A DNA stretch of 59,965 nt from Agrobacterium tumefaciens. Its GTDB lineage: Bacteria > Pseudomonadota > Alphaproteobacteria > Rhizobiales > Rhizobiaceae. The notes under the pieces are model-generated. The model did no database searches. It saw only the letters and a list, made by a program, of their open reading frames with translations, and was not told the DNA's origin. The number at the start of each line of letters is the position of its first letter. The stretch's first letter is position 1. The translations under genes and the position numbers were made by a program. Shown one piece after another: positions 1 through 8,638 of the stretch. The DNA is taken from positions 1 through 59,965 of the forward strand of contig NZ_JXQV01000010.1 in assembly GCF_000834635.1 (NCBI RefSeq). Reading direction: 5' to 3'.

Positions 1-513
1 CCCGCCTCATCGTTTTCAGAGATAGACCAGCAAAGCAGCGGGAGCTTCTCTTCTGAGATCTCGACGTTTGAATTAAAGGATATGGATGAGGAAACACGTT
101 TGAAGACGGAAACCACCCTTTCCGATCTTGGTGCGAGACAAGAGCGTGATCAAATTGTCGTCGACCTGCCGAGCGACGTTCTTTTCGATTTCGACAAAGC
201 CGATATTCGCACTGATGCACGGCCAGTTCTAGCCAAGCTCTCCGATGTCCTGAAGGTCATGGAAAAGCGTAAGGTCTCTATTATTGGCCACACTGATGCA
301 AAAGGAAGCGACATCTATAATTATCGCCTGTCTGAACGTCGAGCCGCCTCTGTTAAAAGACATCTATCTGATCTCGGCGTCATCTCATCTATGACAACGG
401 AAGGCAAGGGTGAGCGCGTTCCCATCGCGCCTAACCAGCACAGCAATGGCGCGGATGATCCAGATGGGCGTCAAAAAAACAGGCGTGTGCAAATCATCAT
501 CGGAGAAAACTGA
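1..513 (+). CDS. OmpA-family C-terminal domain protein (5' end outside window)
   Basis: The reading frame is open from the first base, so this is the 3' part of a longer gene; an internal ATG lies at 82. The visible part is a peptidoglycan-binding OmpA/MotB-type domain. It shows the LFDFDKADIR segment at its start, then GHTDAKGSDIYNYRLSERRA, which holds the conserved D and R positions that bind meso-diaminopimelate, and a closing QKNRRVQI segment. Such domains anchor outer-membrane or lipoproteins to the cell wall. The N-terminal part is not visible, so the type of membrane anchor is unknown. The next gene starts 1 nt after the stop codon, which suggests co-transcription. Confidence 0.85.
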   Translation, partial: PASSFSEIDQQSSGSFSSEISTFELKDMDEETRLKTETTLSDLGARQERDQIVVDLPSDVLFDFDKADIRTDARPVLAKLSDVLKVMEKRKVSIIGHTDAKGSDIYNYRLSERRAASVKRHLSDLGVISSMTTEGKGERVPIAPNQHSNGADDPDGRQKNRRVQIIIGEN

Positions 514-514
514 C

Positions 515-748
515 ATGGCTCTGACAATGTGCCCGGAATGTGAAGCAAAAATTTCCGACAAAGCATTCGCGTGCCCTTCCTGTGGCTACCCGATGGCGAA
601 GCAACAGAAAAATGGAAGTGCCTGGCCTGGGGTCTTCGGCGGCGTGGCAGGAACTTACATTTCAGCGCAAGCGGTTGCTTCTATCATCGTTGGAAGCGTC
701 ATGATGGTCTGCTTCGCTGCAATCATGATAGCAGCGATCATCAGCTAG
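515..748 (+). CDS. small zinc-ribbon membrane protein
   Basis: This 77-residue protein begins with a zinc ribbon (CPECEAKISDKAFACPSCGYP, two CxxC knuckles) and ends in a hydrophobic helix (residues about 45-75) that probably crosses the membrane. The ATG at 515 follows the upstream stop almost directly, and GGAGAAAAC just before it can act as ribosome-binding site. Similar short zinc-ribbon/TM proteins are common and mostly uncharacterised. Coupling to an OmpA-domain gene suggests a cell-envelope role, but this is inference. A longer start at 410 would overlap the upstream gene and is less likely. Confidence 0.65.
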   Translation: MALTMCPECEAKISDKAFACPSCGYPMAKQQKNGSAWPGVFGGVAGTYISAQAVASIIVGSVMMVCFAAIMIAAIIS

Positions 749-797
749 GCCATCGTCCTGTAAAATGGAGACGCGCGTGGAGGCCTAAAAACAAAGA

Positions 798-829
798 AAG
801 AGAGCCGTGAACGCAATCGCGGCTCTCTT
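798..829 (-). terminator. probable rho-independent terminator
   Basis: AAGAGAGCCG (798-807) pairs perfectly with CGGCTCTCTT (820-829) around a 12-nt loop. On the minus strand the stem is followed by a T-rich tail, so it would terminate transcription coming from the toxin-antitoxin pair at 955-1595. Confidence 0.6.
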
Positions 830-954
830 AGGGGCAGGTGAAGCTTGGGAGGACTTGACCTGTCACTTGTTCATATTTGATTTGGCATGTGCCAGGCTTA
901 ACTAGCGATCAGTGAGCGAAAATATCGCTTGATGACGGCTATCTAAGAGTCGCC

Positions 955-1260
955 TCAGCTCGAGAGCGCTCGCAACACCGCTTCCGGTTCTTTTTCCATG
1001 ACACGCAGAAGCGTTCGAGCGGCACCTGAGGGCTGTCGAGCCCCCTGCTCCCATTTTTTATATCCTGATGGGCTTGTCCCGAGGAAAGCCGCCATTTCAT
1101 CTTGTGTCAGATGCAGCTTTTGGCGGATCGCCTTCGCGTCAACAGTTTCCAGATCAACGGCAGTGACGCGCATTCCCGCGGGGTCCCTGCCCTGCGCATG
1201 ACCCAGAGCTTCGGTCATAGCCTGAATCAAATCCTCGCCGAATTTTGTGGTCTCGCTCAT
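955..1260 (-). CDS. XRE-type antitoxin (NadS/HigA-like)
   Basis: This 101-residue protein has a C-terminal helix-turn-helix (LTQDEMAAFLGTSPSGYKKW followed by EQGARQPSG), typical of HigA/NadS antitoxins that neutralise a RelE/HigB toxin and repress the operon. Its start codon overlaps the toxin stop by 4 nt, so the order is toxin first, as in higBA systems. A short dyad over a TATAAT-like -10 upstream of the toxin gene is a plausible operator. The pair lies next to the replication operon, where toxin-antitoxin loci often stabilise plasmids. Confidence 0.85.
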   Translation of the reverse strand: MSETTKFGEDLIQAMTEALGHAQGRDPAGMRVTAVDLETVDAKAIRQKLHLTQDEMAAFLGTSPSGYKKWEQGARQPSGAARTLLRVMEKEPEAVLRALSS

Positions 1261-1595
1261 GGTTTGCTCCTGTACGTTGCCTTGATCGCCTTTGCGAATG
1301 CAGCAACCGCCTTGGCCTCTTCCGGCTTCAAATCCGTCTTTTCGTTCTCTCCGTAAACGAGAAGCGCATAGATGGGCGCATCGTCGCTGTACCAGTAATA
1401 GATAACGCGGGCGCCACCCCGTTTGCCTTTACCCTTGGCGCCAAATCTCAGCTTACGAACACCACCTGCACCCGGTATTTCATCACCAGCCTGAGGATTG
1501 GTCGCCAGAAAATCGATCAGATCCTTGCGCTCGTCGTCCGTAAAAAGAGCCGCAGCCTGTTTGACGAAGAGCGATGTTTCAGCAACTGTCTGCAT
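1257..1595 (-). CDS. RelE/HigB-family toxin
   Basis: The 112-residue basic protein fits the RelE/HigB fold: an N-terminal helical part (DERKDLIDFLATNP), then the core strand VRKLRFGAKGKGKRGGARVI, the YYWYSD and YALLVYGENEK segments, and a C-terminal helix. Members of this family cleave mRNA, usually on the ribosome. The gene is first in a two-gene operon with the HTH antitoxin. The length is normal for the family and no truncation is seen. The exact subfamily (HigB or NadS-associated) cannot be settled by eye. Confidence 0.85.
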   Translation of the reverse strand: MQTVAETSLFVKQAAALFTDDERKDLIDFLATNPQAGDEIPGAGGVRKLRFGAKGKGKRGGARVIYYWYSDDAPIYALLVYGENEKTDLKPEEAKAVAAFAKAIKATYRSKP

Positions 1596-1599
1596 AGTG

Positions 1600-1625
1600 A
1601 TTATAACCCATTGGGGTAGTTATGG
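1600..1625 (-). promoter_or_regulatory. candidate promoter/operator of the toxin-antitoxin operon
   Basis: On the minus strand a TATAAT (1605-1600) lies just before the toxin start. It overlaps an imperfect dyad on the plus strand, ATAAC (1603-1607) with GTTAT (1619-1623) around CCCATTGGGG. A dyad over a -10 box is the usual layout for autoregulation by a HigA-type antitoxin. No clear -35 was identified. Confidence 0.4.
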
Positions 1626-1653
1626 TGATCGAACTCGCTTTTGTCAATGATCA

Positions 1654-2868
1654 TCAAGCCGACCGCTTTTCGGCTTCCCCGTTCAACCTCAGCAGTGCCA
1701 TCACCATTGGTCCGAGCGAAAACTCGCCACGCGCCGCCCGGTTGGTGAGATTACGCAGATAGCCACCAGCGGAATTGATGTGCCCTGCCCTCTCCAGGAT
1801 ACAGGCAATCGCAACGGCCGCATTTTCAGGCCCCATGGTTTCGCAGGCCTCCTGATAGGCCGACGGGCTGACGCCCAACATCGACCTCACCACGACGGCG
1901 GCCGACATGAGATCGCGCCAACCACCCACAGTGCCAGCCGGTCCATAGTCCAGAATTTGAGGACATGCCTTCAGCACAACACCCAGAGGAAACGCCTTCA
2001 GCGTCTCAGTTTGAGGTTGGCGTCTCTTGCTCGGCTTTTCGCCCTGCTCTTTTTCAGAGCTAGGTTCAAGTTCATTGAAGGATTCGGATTTTGAATTCTG
2101 TATGTGCTGCTCAATATGAGCATCATTGGTGCTATTAAAATCTGAATTTGACTGCGTATCCAACAGATTAAGGATTTCCTCGCGCAGCAGCTCCAATTCA
2201 TCGAGGATACTGGCGACATCTGCGATGGTTGGGGAGCGTGGAATGCGGGAAACGAGATCGATGTACATAGCCTCGATCGCCATCCAGTCACCGTCAGCGC
2301 CCTCCTCTATTGCCGCAGTAATGAGCTTGCGGACATCCCGGCGGCAGATTGTCAGGTTCTCTTTCGCCTTGCGGAAGGCGGAACGATCAGCGACAACTTT
2401 CTGCGCGATGACAGCAAGCTCTTCAGACCGGGCAAGGATGGGCGAAAGGTCGAAGCCAAACGCATTCTCGATCTCGCCGGCACCGTTCTTCCTCGCATAG
2501 CGCTTGCCGTTGGCACTGTCCTTGCGAACGATGAGACCAGCGTCAACCAACAATGCGAGATGCCGACGCAGCGTGGCGCCTGCCATGCCGTGGGCTCGAA
2601 GAATCAATTGCGCGTTTGACGGAAACACGACGAGCTGCGCGTCCTGGCGCAATTCGTTTTCCGGGTAGAAGCTTAGCAGCGCGTCGAGCACAGCCAGGCT
2701 GTTCGACTGCAAGCCGAGTTCTTCTCTCGCTTCCGAGGCATCACGGAAGACTTTCCATTTCTCAACCGTCTTGCCAGCCTTGATATCGTTTGTGGCCACT
2801 TGCCGCTTCACCAAGGCGAGCGTCATGGGCCGCCGCCCAAAGGGCGTCGTCACACTTCCTGTCTGCAT
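1654..2868 (-). CDS. repC: RepC replication initiator
   Basis: This 404-residue protein is the initiator of repABC plasmids. It binds the origin, which in this family usually lies inside the repC gene in an AT-rich stretch (a stretch of that kind is seen around 2090-2160). The start at 2868 gives the characteristic MQTGSVTTPFGRRPMTLALV N-terminus and sits behind AGGTGA; a GTG at 2877 would add only three residues. A winged-helix region is expected in the N-terminal third. It is the last gene of the operon, separated from repB by an intergenic region that should encode the antisense RNA controlling RepC. Length is normal and the frame is intact. Confidence 0.95.
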   Translation of the reverse strand: MQTGSVTTPFGRRPMTLALVKRQVATNDIKAGKTVEKWKVFRDASEAREELGLQSNSLAVLDALLSFYPENELRQDAQLVVFPSNAQLILRAHGMAGATLRRHLALLVDAGLIVRKDSANGKRYARKNGAGEIENAFGFDLSPILARSEELAVIAQKVVADRSAFRKAKENLTICRRDVRKLITAAIEEGADGDWMAIEAMYIDLVSRIPRSPTIADVASILDELELLREEILNLLDTQSNSDFNSTNDAHIEQHIQNSKSESFNELEPSSEKEQGEKPSKRRQPQTETLKAFPLGVVLKACPQILDYGPAGTVGGWRDLMSAAVVVRSMLGVSPSAYQEACETMGPENAAVAIACILERAGHINSAGGYLRNLTNRAARGEFSLGPMVMALLRLNGEAEKRSA

Positions 2869-2925
2869 TTCTTTCACCTTTCAAAAGGCAAAGAAAATTG
2901 CTCACCAAAACGATGCCAAAGACTC

Positions 2926-3013
2926 TTGACTGTGATTCGAGGAAATGCGATTCTCTCGTTGCGACACATTGAGAAGGGCTTCCACGACGGTAACGTTTGG
3001 GGGCCTTTTTCTT
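2926..3013 (+). ncRNA. probable counter-transcribed incompatibility RNA (repE/incA type)
   Basis: repABC plasmids encode a short antisense RNA in the repB-repC gap, read opposite to the operon. Here a plus-strand promoter fits: TTGACT (2926-2931), 17 nt, then GATTCT (2949-2954). It would start an RNA of about 50 nt. A GAGAAGG segment (about 2971-2977) can pair with CCTTTTTC (about 3004-3011), giving a possible terminator with a T-rich end. The boundaries are predicted from family layout and these motifs; the fold was not computed. Confidence 0.5.
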
Positions 3014-3042
3014 TTGCGGTTTAAATCTCCTGTTTGCGATCA

Positions 3043-3058
3043 ATTGTCAGCTGACAAT
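3043..3058. promoter_or_regulatory. parS: parS-like centromere site, copy 1
   Basis: ATTGTCAGCTGACAAT is a perfect 16-bp palindrome directly after the repB stop codon. Its inner positions fit the known repABC parS pattern GTTNNCNGCNGNNAAC apart from the outermost base. RepB is expected to bind here. A second copy lies upstream of repA. Confidence 0.8.
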
Positions 3059-3062
3059 CGAC

Positions 3063-4061
3063 CTAATGATCTGTTTCAGAAGCATTTTCTCTTTCGAACC
3101 GTTCAACCAGATCGCCCATTTGGGCGTCCAGAAACTGTGCGAAGGCTTCTGATGTGATGGTGACTTTCGCGCCTTTGTTCGTTCGCTCGATGGATGCGAG
3201 GACGATCCCCTTGCGCGTGCGAATCTTTCCCGTGGCGTCCTTCTTCGAGGCTTTCGGGCCCTGAGCCTGATTCCAGAGACGCGTAAACCGTTCGTTCGTA
3301 TCGGTTGCCGTAAACTGATCATCGGCGATAGCATCAGCCACGCGCTTGGAGGCCGCTCTGTCCTTCAACAACTCGGCGAAGGCCAACCAGCGTGGGCGAC
3401 CGATTTTCGAGGCCGGGCCAATCGCAAGAATGACCTCTGTCGGGATTACATCCGAGACCTGCAGAAGCCGCGACGTTTCAGGCTTGTCTACCGAGAGAGC
3501 TTGCGAAATCCGGTCACGATCGAAGCCATGCTGCTCGAGCCTTTTTGCGAACAAGGCTCGCTCGATAAAACTGAGATCGACGCGTGGTCCATTTTCCTGG
3601 CCTTGCGCGACAATAAGCTCTTCGTCGGAGAGCTGGCGCACAATCGCCTTGACCGGCCGTTCCAGAACAATGGCCGCACGCAGTCTGCGGTGACCGTAGG
3701 CCGCCTGGTAGTGGTTGTCTATCGTCGGATGCGGACGGACCAAGATGGGAACCTGCTGGCCACTTTCGCGCATGGATGCAATCAGTTCATCTAGCGCGGC
3801 ATCCTTTTCAGTCGGGATACGATCCTGAATGAACGAGGCCTCGATCTGGGCCGGACTTAACTCGACAACCTTGTCCCCGGCGGCAAGCGCAGAGCGCAGC
3901 TCCTTCGCCGCAGCGGCTTCATCACCGAGACGGCCAAGGGACAGGTTCATGGCTCGCACCGCGCCAGCGGGCTTATGCTGTGGCTGCGATTGAATGGATG
4001 TCTTCGCTGCTTCGTCGCCTGCGGAACTGACCATATTCTTGAGAATGTCACGGCCCTTCAT
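3063..4061 (-). CDS. repB: RepB partition protein (ParB family)
   Basis: This protein of about 332 residues is the ParB-like centromere-binding partner of RepA. The N-terminal third carries the ParB nuclease-like core, with YGHRRLRAAIVL and ENGPRVDLSFIERALFAKRL. A helix-turn-helix follows around FDRDRISQALSVDKPETSRL. The C-terminal part should mediate dimerisation. The ATG at 4061 overlaps the repA stop as ATGA and has GGGGGCG before it; an in-frame ATG at 4073 would add four residues. It is the middle gene of the operon and lies beside parS copy 1. Confidence 0.95.
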   Translation of the reverse strand: MKGRDILKNMVSSAGDEAAKTSIQSQPQHKPAGAVRAMNLSLGRLGDEAAAAKELRSALAAGDKVVELSPAQIEASFIQDRIPTEKDAALDELIASMRESGQQVPILVRPHPTIDNHYQAAYGHRRLRAAIVLERPVKAIVRQLSDEELIVAQGQENGPRVDLSFIERALFAKRLEQHGFDRDRISQALSVDKPETSRLLQVSDVIPTEVILAIGPASKIGRPRWLAFAELLKDRAASKRVADAIADDQFTATDTNERFTRLWNQAQGPKASKKDATGKIRTRKGIVLASIERTNKGAKVTITSEAFAQFLDAQMGDLVERFERENASETDH

Positions 4062-5275
4062 GCACGCCCCCATGAGCTCTTGAGAAGAGCTTCCACTTCG
4101 AGGTTGACCCCATCCATTGCTTCCACCGCGCGATCGTAGGTCTGCCGGTTCATAGATTCCCGCGCGGCCTCGTAGATCGTCTGCTTGGAGAGGCCAGCAT
4201 CAGAAATTGCTGTCGACTTCACCATCATGGACGTAAGCACACGATCGCCGAACAAGCTCCGCAAGAATGCAACGATCTGCGCTTGCGGACCATCGTTTGG
4301 CTCGTACCGCGTGACTAGGTACCGCATCCAATCATATTCCAGGTTACCGCCGGCGTCCTTGACCACTGAAAGAAGATCAGACGTCATCGCCAGAAACTGG
4401 TTCATGGACGCCACGTCGAGCATCTGGGGATGAACGGTTATCAGGACGGCCGTCGCTGCGCAGAGAGCCGAGAGCGTCAAGAAGCCAAGGGTCGGGGGGC
4501 AGTCGATAACGACGACGTCGTACCGGTCCGACAGATCCGCCAGCGCGTTGCCGACCCGCATGAAAAACATGTCAGTTTCGGTTCCATTGCGCTCAGCAAG
4601 GGCTCGTGGCGTGTCATGCTCGAATTCGTGAAGTTCGAGATTTCCGGGGATGAGATCCAGACCCGGGAAATAGGTTTCGCGAACCACCTCCCCTACCGGA
4701 CGACGAAGCTCATCATATCGGATAGCCCCGAACAACGTCTCGTTTTCACCAACGTCGAATTCCGGCTGATAGCCCAACATCGCGGACATCGAGGCTTGCG
4801 GATCGAGATCGACGGCGAGGACGCGGTAACCGCGCAGAGCCAGGTACTGAGCGAGATGCGTCGAGGTCGTTGTCTTACCCGATCCGCCTTTGAAGTTGGT
4901 GACCGCAATGACCTGCAGATGTTCGGTCTCGCGGCGTCCCGCCAGATAGGCTGGTTTTGTCTTACCCAGAATCTGGCGGATGGTGTTGATCTCGGACAAG
5001 GAGAAGGTCCGCCGACCACCGGACGTCTTCTCGGAGGTAACGGAATCTTCCTGAGCCGCCAGATGCCGCACGTAGCTGTCGGTTATCCCGAGCAGTTTTG
5101 CGGCTTCCGTGCTGCTAAAGCGGCGAAGCGCCTTTTGCGCATCAGGTGAAAACAACCGGGCCGAAAGCTCCTGAAGATTGCTGCTGAGTTTCGCGGCATC
5201 ATCGGCTATAGTCTTATCAATCGAGACGCGCTCGATTTTGTCGCCTGGAGTGCTTTTTGCGCTCTTATTCGCCAT
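4058..5275 (-). CDS. repA: RepA partition ATPase (ParA family)
   Basis: This 405-residue ParA-type ATPase segregates the plasmid and represses the repABC promoter. The N-terminal part holds a MerR-like HTH (RFSSTEAAKLLGITDSYVRH). The Walker A motif is FKGGSGKTTTSTH, the A' motif is VLAVDLDPQASMS, and the Walker B region is YDVVVIDCPPTLGFL. Start and length match the family. It heads the operon repA-repB-repC, with a parS-like site about 140 bp upstream. Confidence 0.97.
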   Translation of the reverse strand: MANKSAKSTPGDKIERVSIDKTIADDAAKLSSNLQELSARLFSPDAQKALRRFSSTEAAKLLGITDSYVRHLAAQEDSVTSEKTSGGRRTFSLSEINTIRQILGKTKPAYLAGRRETEHLQVIAVTNFKGGSGKTTTSTHLAQYLALRGYRVLAVDLDPQASMSAMLGYQPEFDVGENETLFGAIRYDELRRPVGEVVRETYFPGLDLIPGNLELHEFEHDTPRALAERNGTETDMFFMRVGNALADLSDRYDVVVIDCPPTLGFLTLSALCAATAVLITVHPQMLDVASMNQFLAMTSDLLSVVKDAGGNLEYDWMRYLVTRYEPNDGPQAQIVAFLRSLFGDRVLTSMMVKSTAISDAGLSKQTIYEAARESMNRQTYDRAVEAMDGVNLEVEALLKSSWGRA

Positions 5276-5413
5276 TCACGGTAAACCTGACAATTATCTG
5301 TTATTTGCGCAAATAATCTCATACACTGCATAACCGTCAAGCTCTTTTTGGTTAACCGAAATTAACCATTTGCAGCCAGATAATTTAAGTCGATATTTCA
5401 AGCCGTTAATGCA

Positions 5414-5429
5414 ATTGTCAGCTGACAAC
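5414..5429. promoter_or_regulatory. parS: parS-like centromere site, copy 2
   Basis: ATTGTCAGCTGACAAC repeats the core palindrome of the site at 3043-3058, with one outer base changed. It lies about 140 bp upstream of the repA start. RepB bound here could take part in both segregation and operon control. Confidence 0.75.
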
Positions 5430-5849
5430 AAATAGCTGTAAAATCAACGTCATTACCTAAACGGTTTGCGAATTGGAGAGAATCGCTATGAAACAAAGGT
5501 GCACTGTCTCCATTTCGAACGTCGTCGCAACGGTTGCCGCCGCTGTTTGACGAGCTTCTACGCCGCATTGGTATACGTTGCACGTTGAAGGCTGTGAAAG
5601 TTCTCGGGAGTAGCCTGTGCCTTGGCGGTGGCTGTGACGATCGCCCGCTTATCTTGCTTGAGAACCTTCAGTCTGACCAGAACACCGGTCCTAAGTCCTA
5701 TCATGCTGTATTGATTTTCTCTGAGAACCCCCTGTTGCATCCGGTAAAGCCAGCTCCTGCTGTGGCTCGGTAGGGGGTTCCAATGCCGATACGCATGATA
5801 ACGCATTGTTATTCTTCACGTTGGCGGGGTCATTTCTGTACGCTTAATC
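5430..5849. other. no recognised gene
   Basis: These 420 bases upstream of the replication operon contain only short frames without family features. The repA promoter should lie at the left end near 5280-5400. No RNA gene or repeat was recognised. Confidence 0.4.
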
Positions 5850-6038
5850 ACACTTCATCACCGAAAGCGCCTGTTGCCCTCTCAAGGAGCTGCGCTTTCC
5901 ACTGCTTAATCTGGTTGCCTGCACGTTAAACTGCTGGGACAACTCCACCAGCGTCAGCTCGCCCCGGATGGCGGCAACTGCCACCTTCGCCTTGAAAGCC
6001 GGGCTATAGTATCCCTGTTTCCGGCATCTAAGCCGAAG
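5850..6038 (-). pseudogene. IS3-family OrfA remnant, frameshifted
   Basis: Read on the minus strand, YYSPAFKAKVAVAAIRGELT followed by LVELSQQFNVQ is the typical helix-turn-helix start of an IS3-family OrfA. One base is then missing, and the continuation NQIKQWKAQLLERATGAFGD appears in the next frame. A stop lies just upstream of the fragment and no OrfB follows. It is a relic of an insertion sequence beside the replication region. Confidence 0.75.
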
Positions 6039-6116
6039 TCAGGCAGAAATTCCACTTATGCCCACCGTGCAGATTTCCCGAACGAGCTCTCTAGCACCTC
6101 GCATAGAAATGCCAAT

Positions 6117-6404
6117 TGCACTCCCGGAAGCGCCTGCCGTGATATAAAGCTCGACGGTTTGAGGATGCGGGGGGAGGGGAGTGAAGTTGGACCGCTGGCA
6201 CCACGCAGAAAATGCTTCCAGTCGGCTGCGTAAGCTTCGCGTGTGTTGGCGGAAATGGCCGCTGCGACATAGCCTCGGCAAGGTTGGCGAAATGAGTTGT
6301 GCTTCGTCCTCCCTGGTAAGAGAGGAGAAGGGGCCGTCGCCCGACACCTCCGGCGCGGAAACATCATTCCCGGCCGCCGTGCTGAAAGACGGCGCTGAGC
6401 TCAC
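6117..6404 (-). pseudogene. tyrosine recombinase, N-terminal remnant
   Basis: This is a decayed copy of the N-terminal part of the recombinase at 27110-28243. MSSAPSFSTA, APEVSGDG and FSAWCQRSNFTPLPPHPQTV in one frame match SSAPSLSTAS, APEVSGD and FAAWCRRSNLAPLPPHPETV of the intact gene. The middle part (RGYV, SANTREAYAADWKHF) lies in another frame, so at least two frameshifts are present. Upstream similarity to the 28.2-kb gene continues to about 6450. The catalytic half is absent here. Confidence 0.75.
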
Positions 6405-6601
6405 TATGACGTGAAATTCGCTATTCGCTCGGTGGTTTGGGGCACTTTTCTATAATGGTCAAAACGCACGATGCCGCCCCAGTCTATCAATGCTCGCTGT
6501 CTTGATGGCAGGCAAGGCGCGAGAGATACCGGCGTAGCATTCGCCTTGAAATTACGAATGCCAACGCCCATTTTGATGTAGGCTTTGACGGGAAACTTCA
6601 C

Positions 6602-7612
6602 ATGATTATTCAGTTTTCGAGGGGGAATGTTTCGCAAGAGCGCGCCGCCGAGTTGAAGGCCGAGTTGCGTGTACACAAGAACAGGTGTCCGCATTCAGAT
6701 GAAGCATTTGCTATTCATCACATCCTTGCGCGCCTAATGGGTTGCGAAGGGTACGACTACAAAAGGTGTCACGAAGGACACCTTTTGAATTTTGACTATA
6801 TTCTTACAAGTCGCACTTCAAAAGAGTATTTCGATAGACTCGCGGTTCATGAAAGCCGCCATGAAAACCACCGCCATACACCGGCAAACAGTGTTTCAAT
6901 TGCGTTGTCTAGGTTCGTGGATCGCGGTGTTACCCGCTTAATTGTCGTTACTGATACACCAGAAGCACATGCTAGTTGGGTCCGCCAGGGCCGAGATTTC
7001 AATATCCTCGTTGAGCCGAGAACTTATCGGCAGATCTATTCGTGGATTGATTCACTGGTCGATGGAGATCGATTGCAACAGCAGTTGCTTGCTGAGATTA
7101 CTCACGACCTGAGCCGAAAAATCGTAGAGATGATCGCGTTCGATGAACGGAACCTCGCACGGGTCGAATGGAGGGATTTGGAACGCGCCCTAGCGGAATG
7201 TTTTTGGCGTGTAGGTTTTCAAGCGGAGTTAACGCCGCCCGCAAAGGATGGCGGCAAGGATTTGATCATCCGTGCGCTGCACAAGGGCGCCTATCTCTAC
7301 TTTCACGTTGAACTAAAACACTGGGTGTCGGGCAAGCGTGTTGGCAAGGAAGTAGTCGAGCAGTTTCTCAAGGTGAATGTCCGCGACCGGGTGGATGGCG
7401 GGTTGTTTGTCTCAACTTCTGGCTACGGAAAGAACGTCTTTAACATGATTAGCCATTTTCGATCCGATAACGTCGTCTTGTCGGGGCAGAGCGAAATCAC
7501 CCAACTCTGCCGATCGTATGTGAAAACCGATAAAGGAATTTGGGCGTGCCCAAGAGATTTCATAAACACCCTTTGGATCAAAACCGTAGATAGCACTACT
7601 CACGCTCGTTAG
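6602..7612 (+). CDS. restriction endonuclease-like protein (Mrr-type nuclease domain)
   Basis: The C-terminal half (about residues 190-310) carries a PD-(D/E)XK nuclease core of the Mrr type. The segment LERALAECFWRVGFQAEL is followed by AKDGGKDLIIRA with the first acidic residue, then VELKHW with the E-x-K pair, and VVEQFLKV and GLFVSTSGY further on. Family members cut modified or foreign DNA, or act as effectors of defence systems. The N-terminal half has no recognised domain and could be a sensor. The gene stands alone, on the opposite strand to the two recombinase remnants around it, and is lower in GC than the replication genes, consistent with acquisition. Confidence 0.75.
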   Translation: MIIQFSRGNVSQERAAELKAELRVHKNRCPHSDEAFAIHHILARLMGCEGYDYKRCHEGHLLNFDYILTSRTSKEYFDRLAVHESRHENHRHTPANSVSIALSRFVDRGVTRLIVVTDTPEAHASWVRQGRDFNILVEPRTYRQIYSWIDSLVDGDRLQQQLLAEITHDLSRKIVEMIAFDERNLARVEWRDLERALAECFWRVGFQAELTPPAKDGGKDLIIRALHKGAYLYFHVELKHWVSGKRVGKEVVEQFLKVNVRDRVDGGLFVSTSGYGKNVFNMISHFRSDNVVLSGQSEITQLCRSYVKTDKGIWACPRDFINTLWIKTVDSTTHAR

Positions 7613-7737
7613 AGCGAAAAATTATCAAGTTGGACCATTTAGCTTATAATCAACGACCGATGTCATCGAAAACAAACTTGCAGTTTCGGTACCTGAGCAA
7701 CCTTGATGTCCCGGCAGCTTGGGGACAGTGAGATTTT

Positions 7738-8340
7738 TCAAAGCCCCGATGCTTTGGTCATCTTGATCCGAAACCGATCCCGCCGTCGCTGATACCGACG
7801 TGTCATCTCTGAGGAAGCGTGTCCTAGGTGCTTCTAGACGTATCGCTAATCGATTTCAGCGAAGCAAGCCAGGCCCGCTCGCAACGAGTGGCCCGGAAAC
7901 TTGAACGCCGGCTCGATCTCGCTGAGATCGCCGCGAACGCCAGCAGCCATCGCCGCCTGTTTTAGCAGACGGGCCACCTCATTGTCGTTCAGCCGCTCCG
8001 GCCCGACACCCTCCCTTGCCCCGTCACACGGCGAAAGGGGGGGGGGCGGTGAGCCAGCCTGGCGAACTTGATCCAGTTCTCGACTGCTGCGATCGGGCAG
8101 GTGGAGTCTGAAAAACCGCGGCCAATTTCGAATTCCCGCCATCCAGTTTGCGGCGCAGGTTGACGCGTGCCCTTCTCGAGGGTTTCGATCCAGCCGCGCC
8201 CATCTTCGGTCTGGTCTGCCTGCAGATCAAGGCCAACGATCTCGAAGCGGCGAAGACCTCCTGCAAAGCCGATGAGCAGCATGGCACGGTCGCGCAGGCC
8301 GTGCAGCGAACCGCCATCGAGCGTCTCAACCATGGCGATT
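7738..8340 (-). pseudogene. tyrosine recombinase, C-terminal remnant
   Basis: This fragment matches the C-terminal 55% of the intact recombinase at 27110-28243, for example RDRAMLLIGFAGGLRR, GLDLQADQTEDGRGWIE and GHSLRAGLA. A frameshift lies near 8040, in a run of G. Two in-frame TAG codons interrupt the end of the frame before the decayed GHASSEMTRRYQRRRDRFR, so the nucleophile tyrosine codon is still visible but cannot be translated. Similarity stops at 8340. It does not join the N-terminal remnant at 6117-6404 in a simple way, because the halves are in inverted order for a minus-strand gene. Confidence 0.8.
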
Positions 8341-8638
8341 CGCACGCACAGCGTCTGGATCAAGATTCGGGGTGAAGAATTTGCCGTTTTCTAATATTTT
8401 TGATTAATGAAACGTATACCTATTGCAATACCTAAGTTCGGGGCCACATTTTCGTAAGCAAAGCAGCGTGCTTTGCTTCTAGGGAGGAATTCATATGAAG
8501 CCCGCAGATCATCCGCGCCGTCAGCCTTTCGCAGGTCGCGAAGGTCGCACTATCCGAGCGAAGAAAATCCACCTGTGCTGAATTCAGCAATACTGCGAGA
8601 CTTAGATTTCGCCGTTTCTTTTTGGTTTTAGGGCGTCG

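Noticed and set aside
4430..5149. Plus-strand frame of 239 codons opposite repA
   Set aside because: It is antisense to the Walker motifs of repA, has no family features, and such long shadows are common in GC-rich coding DNA.
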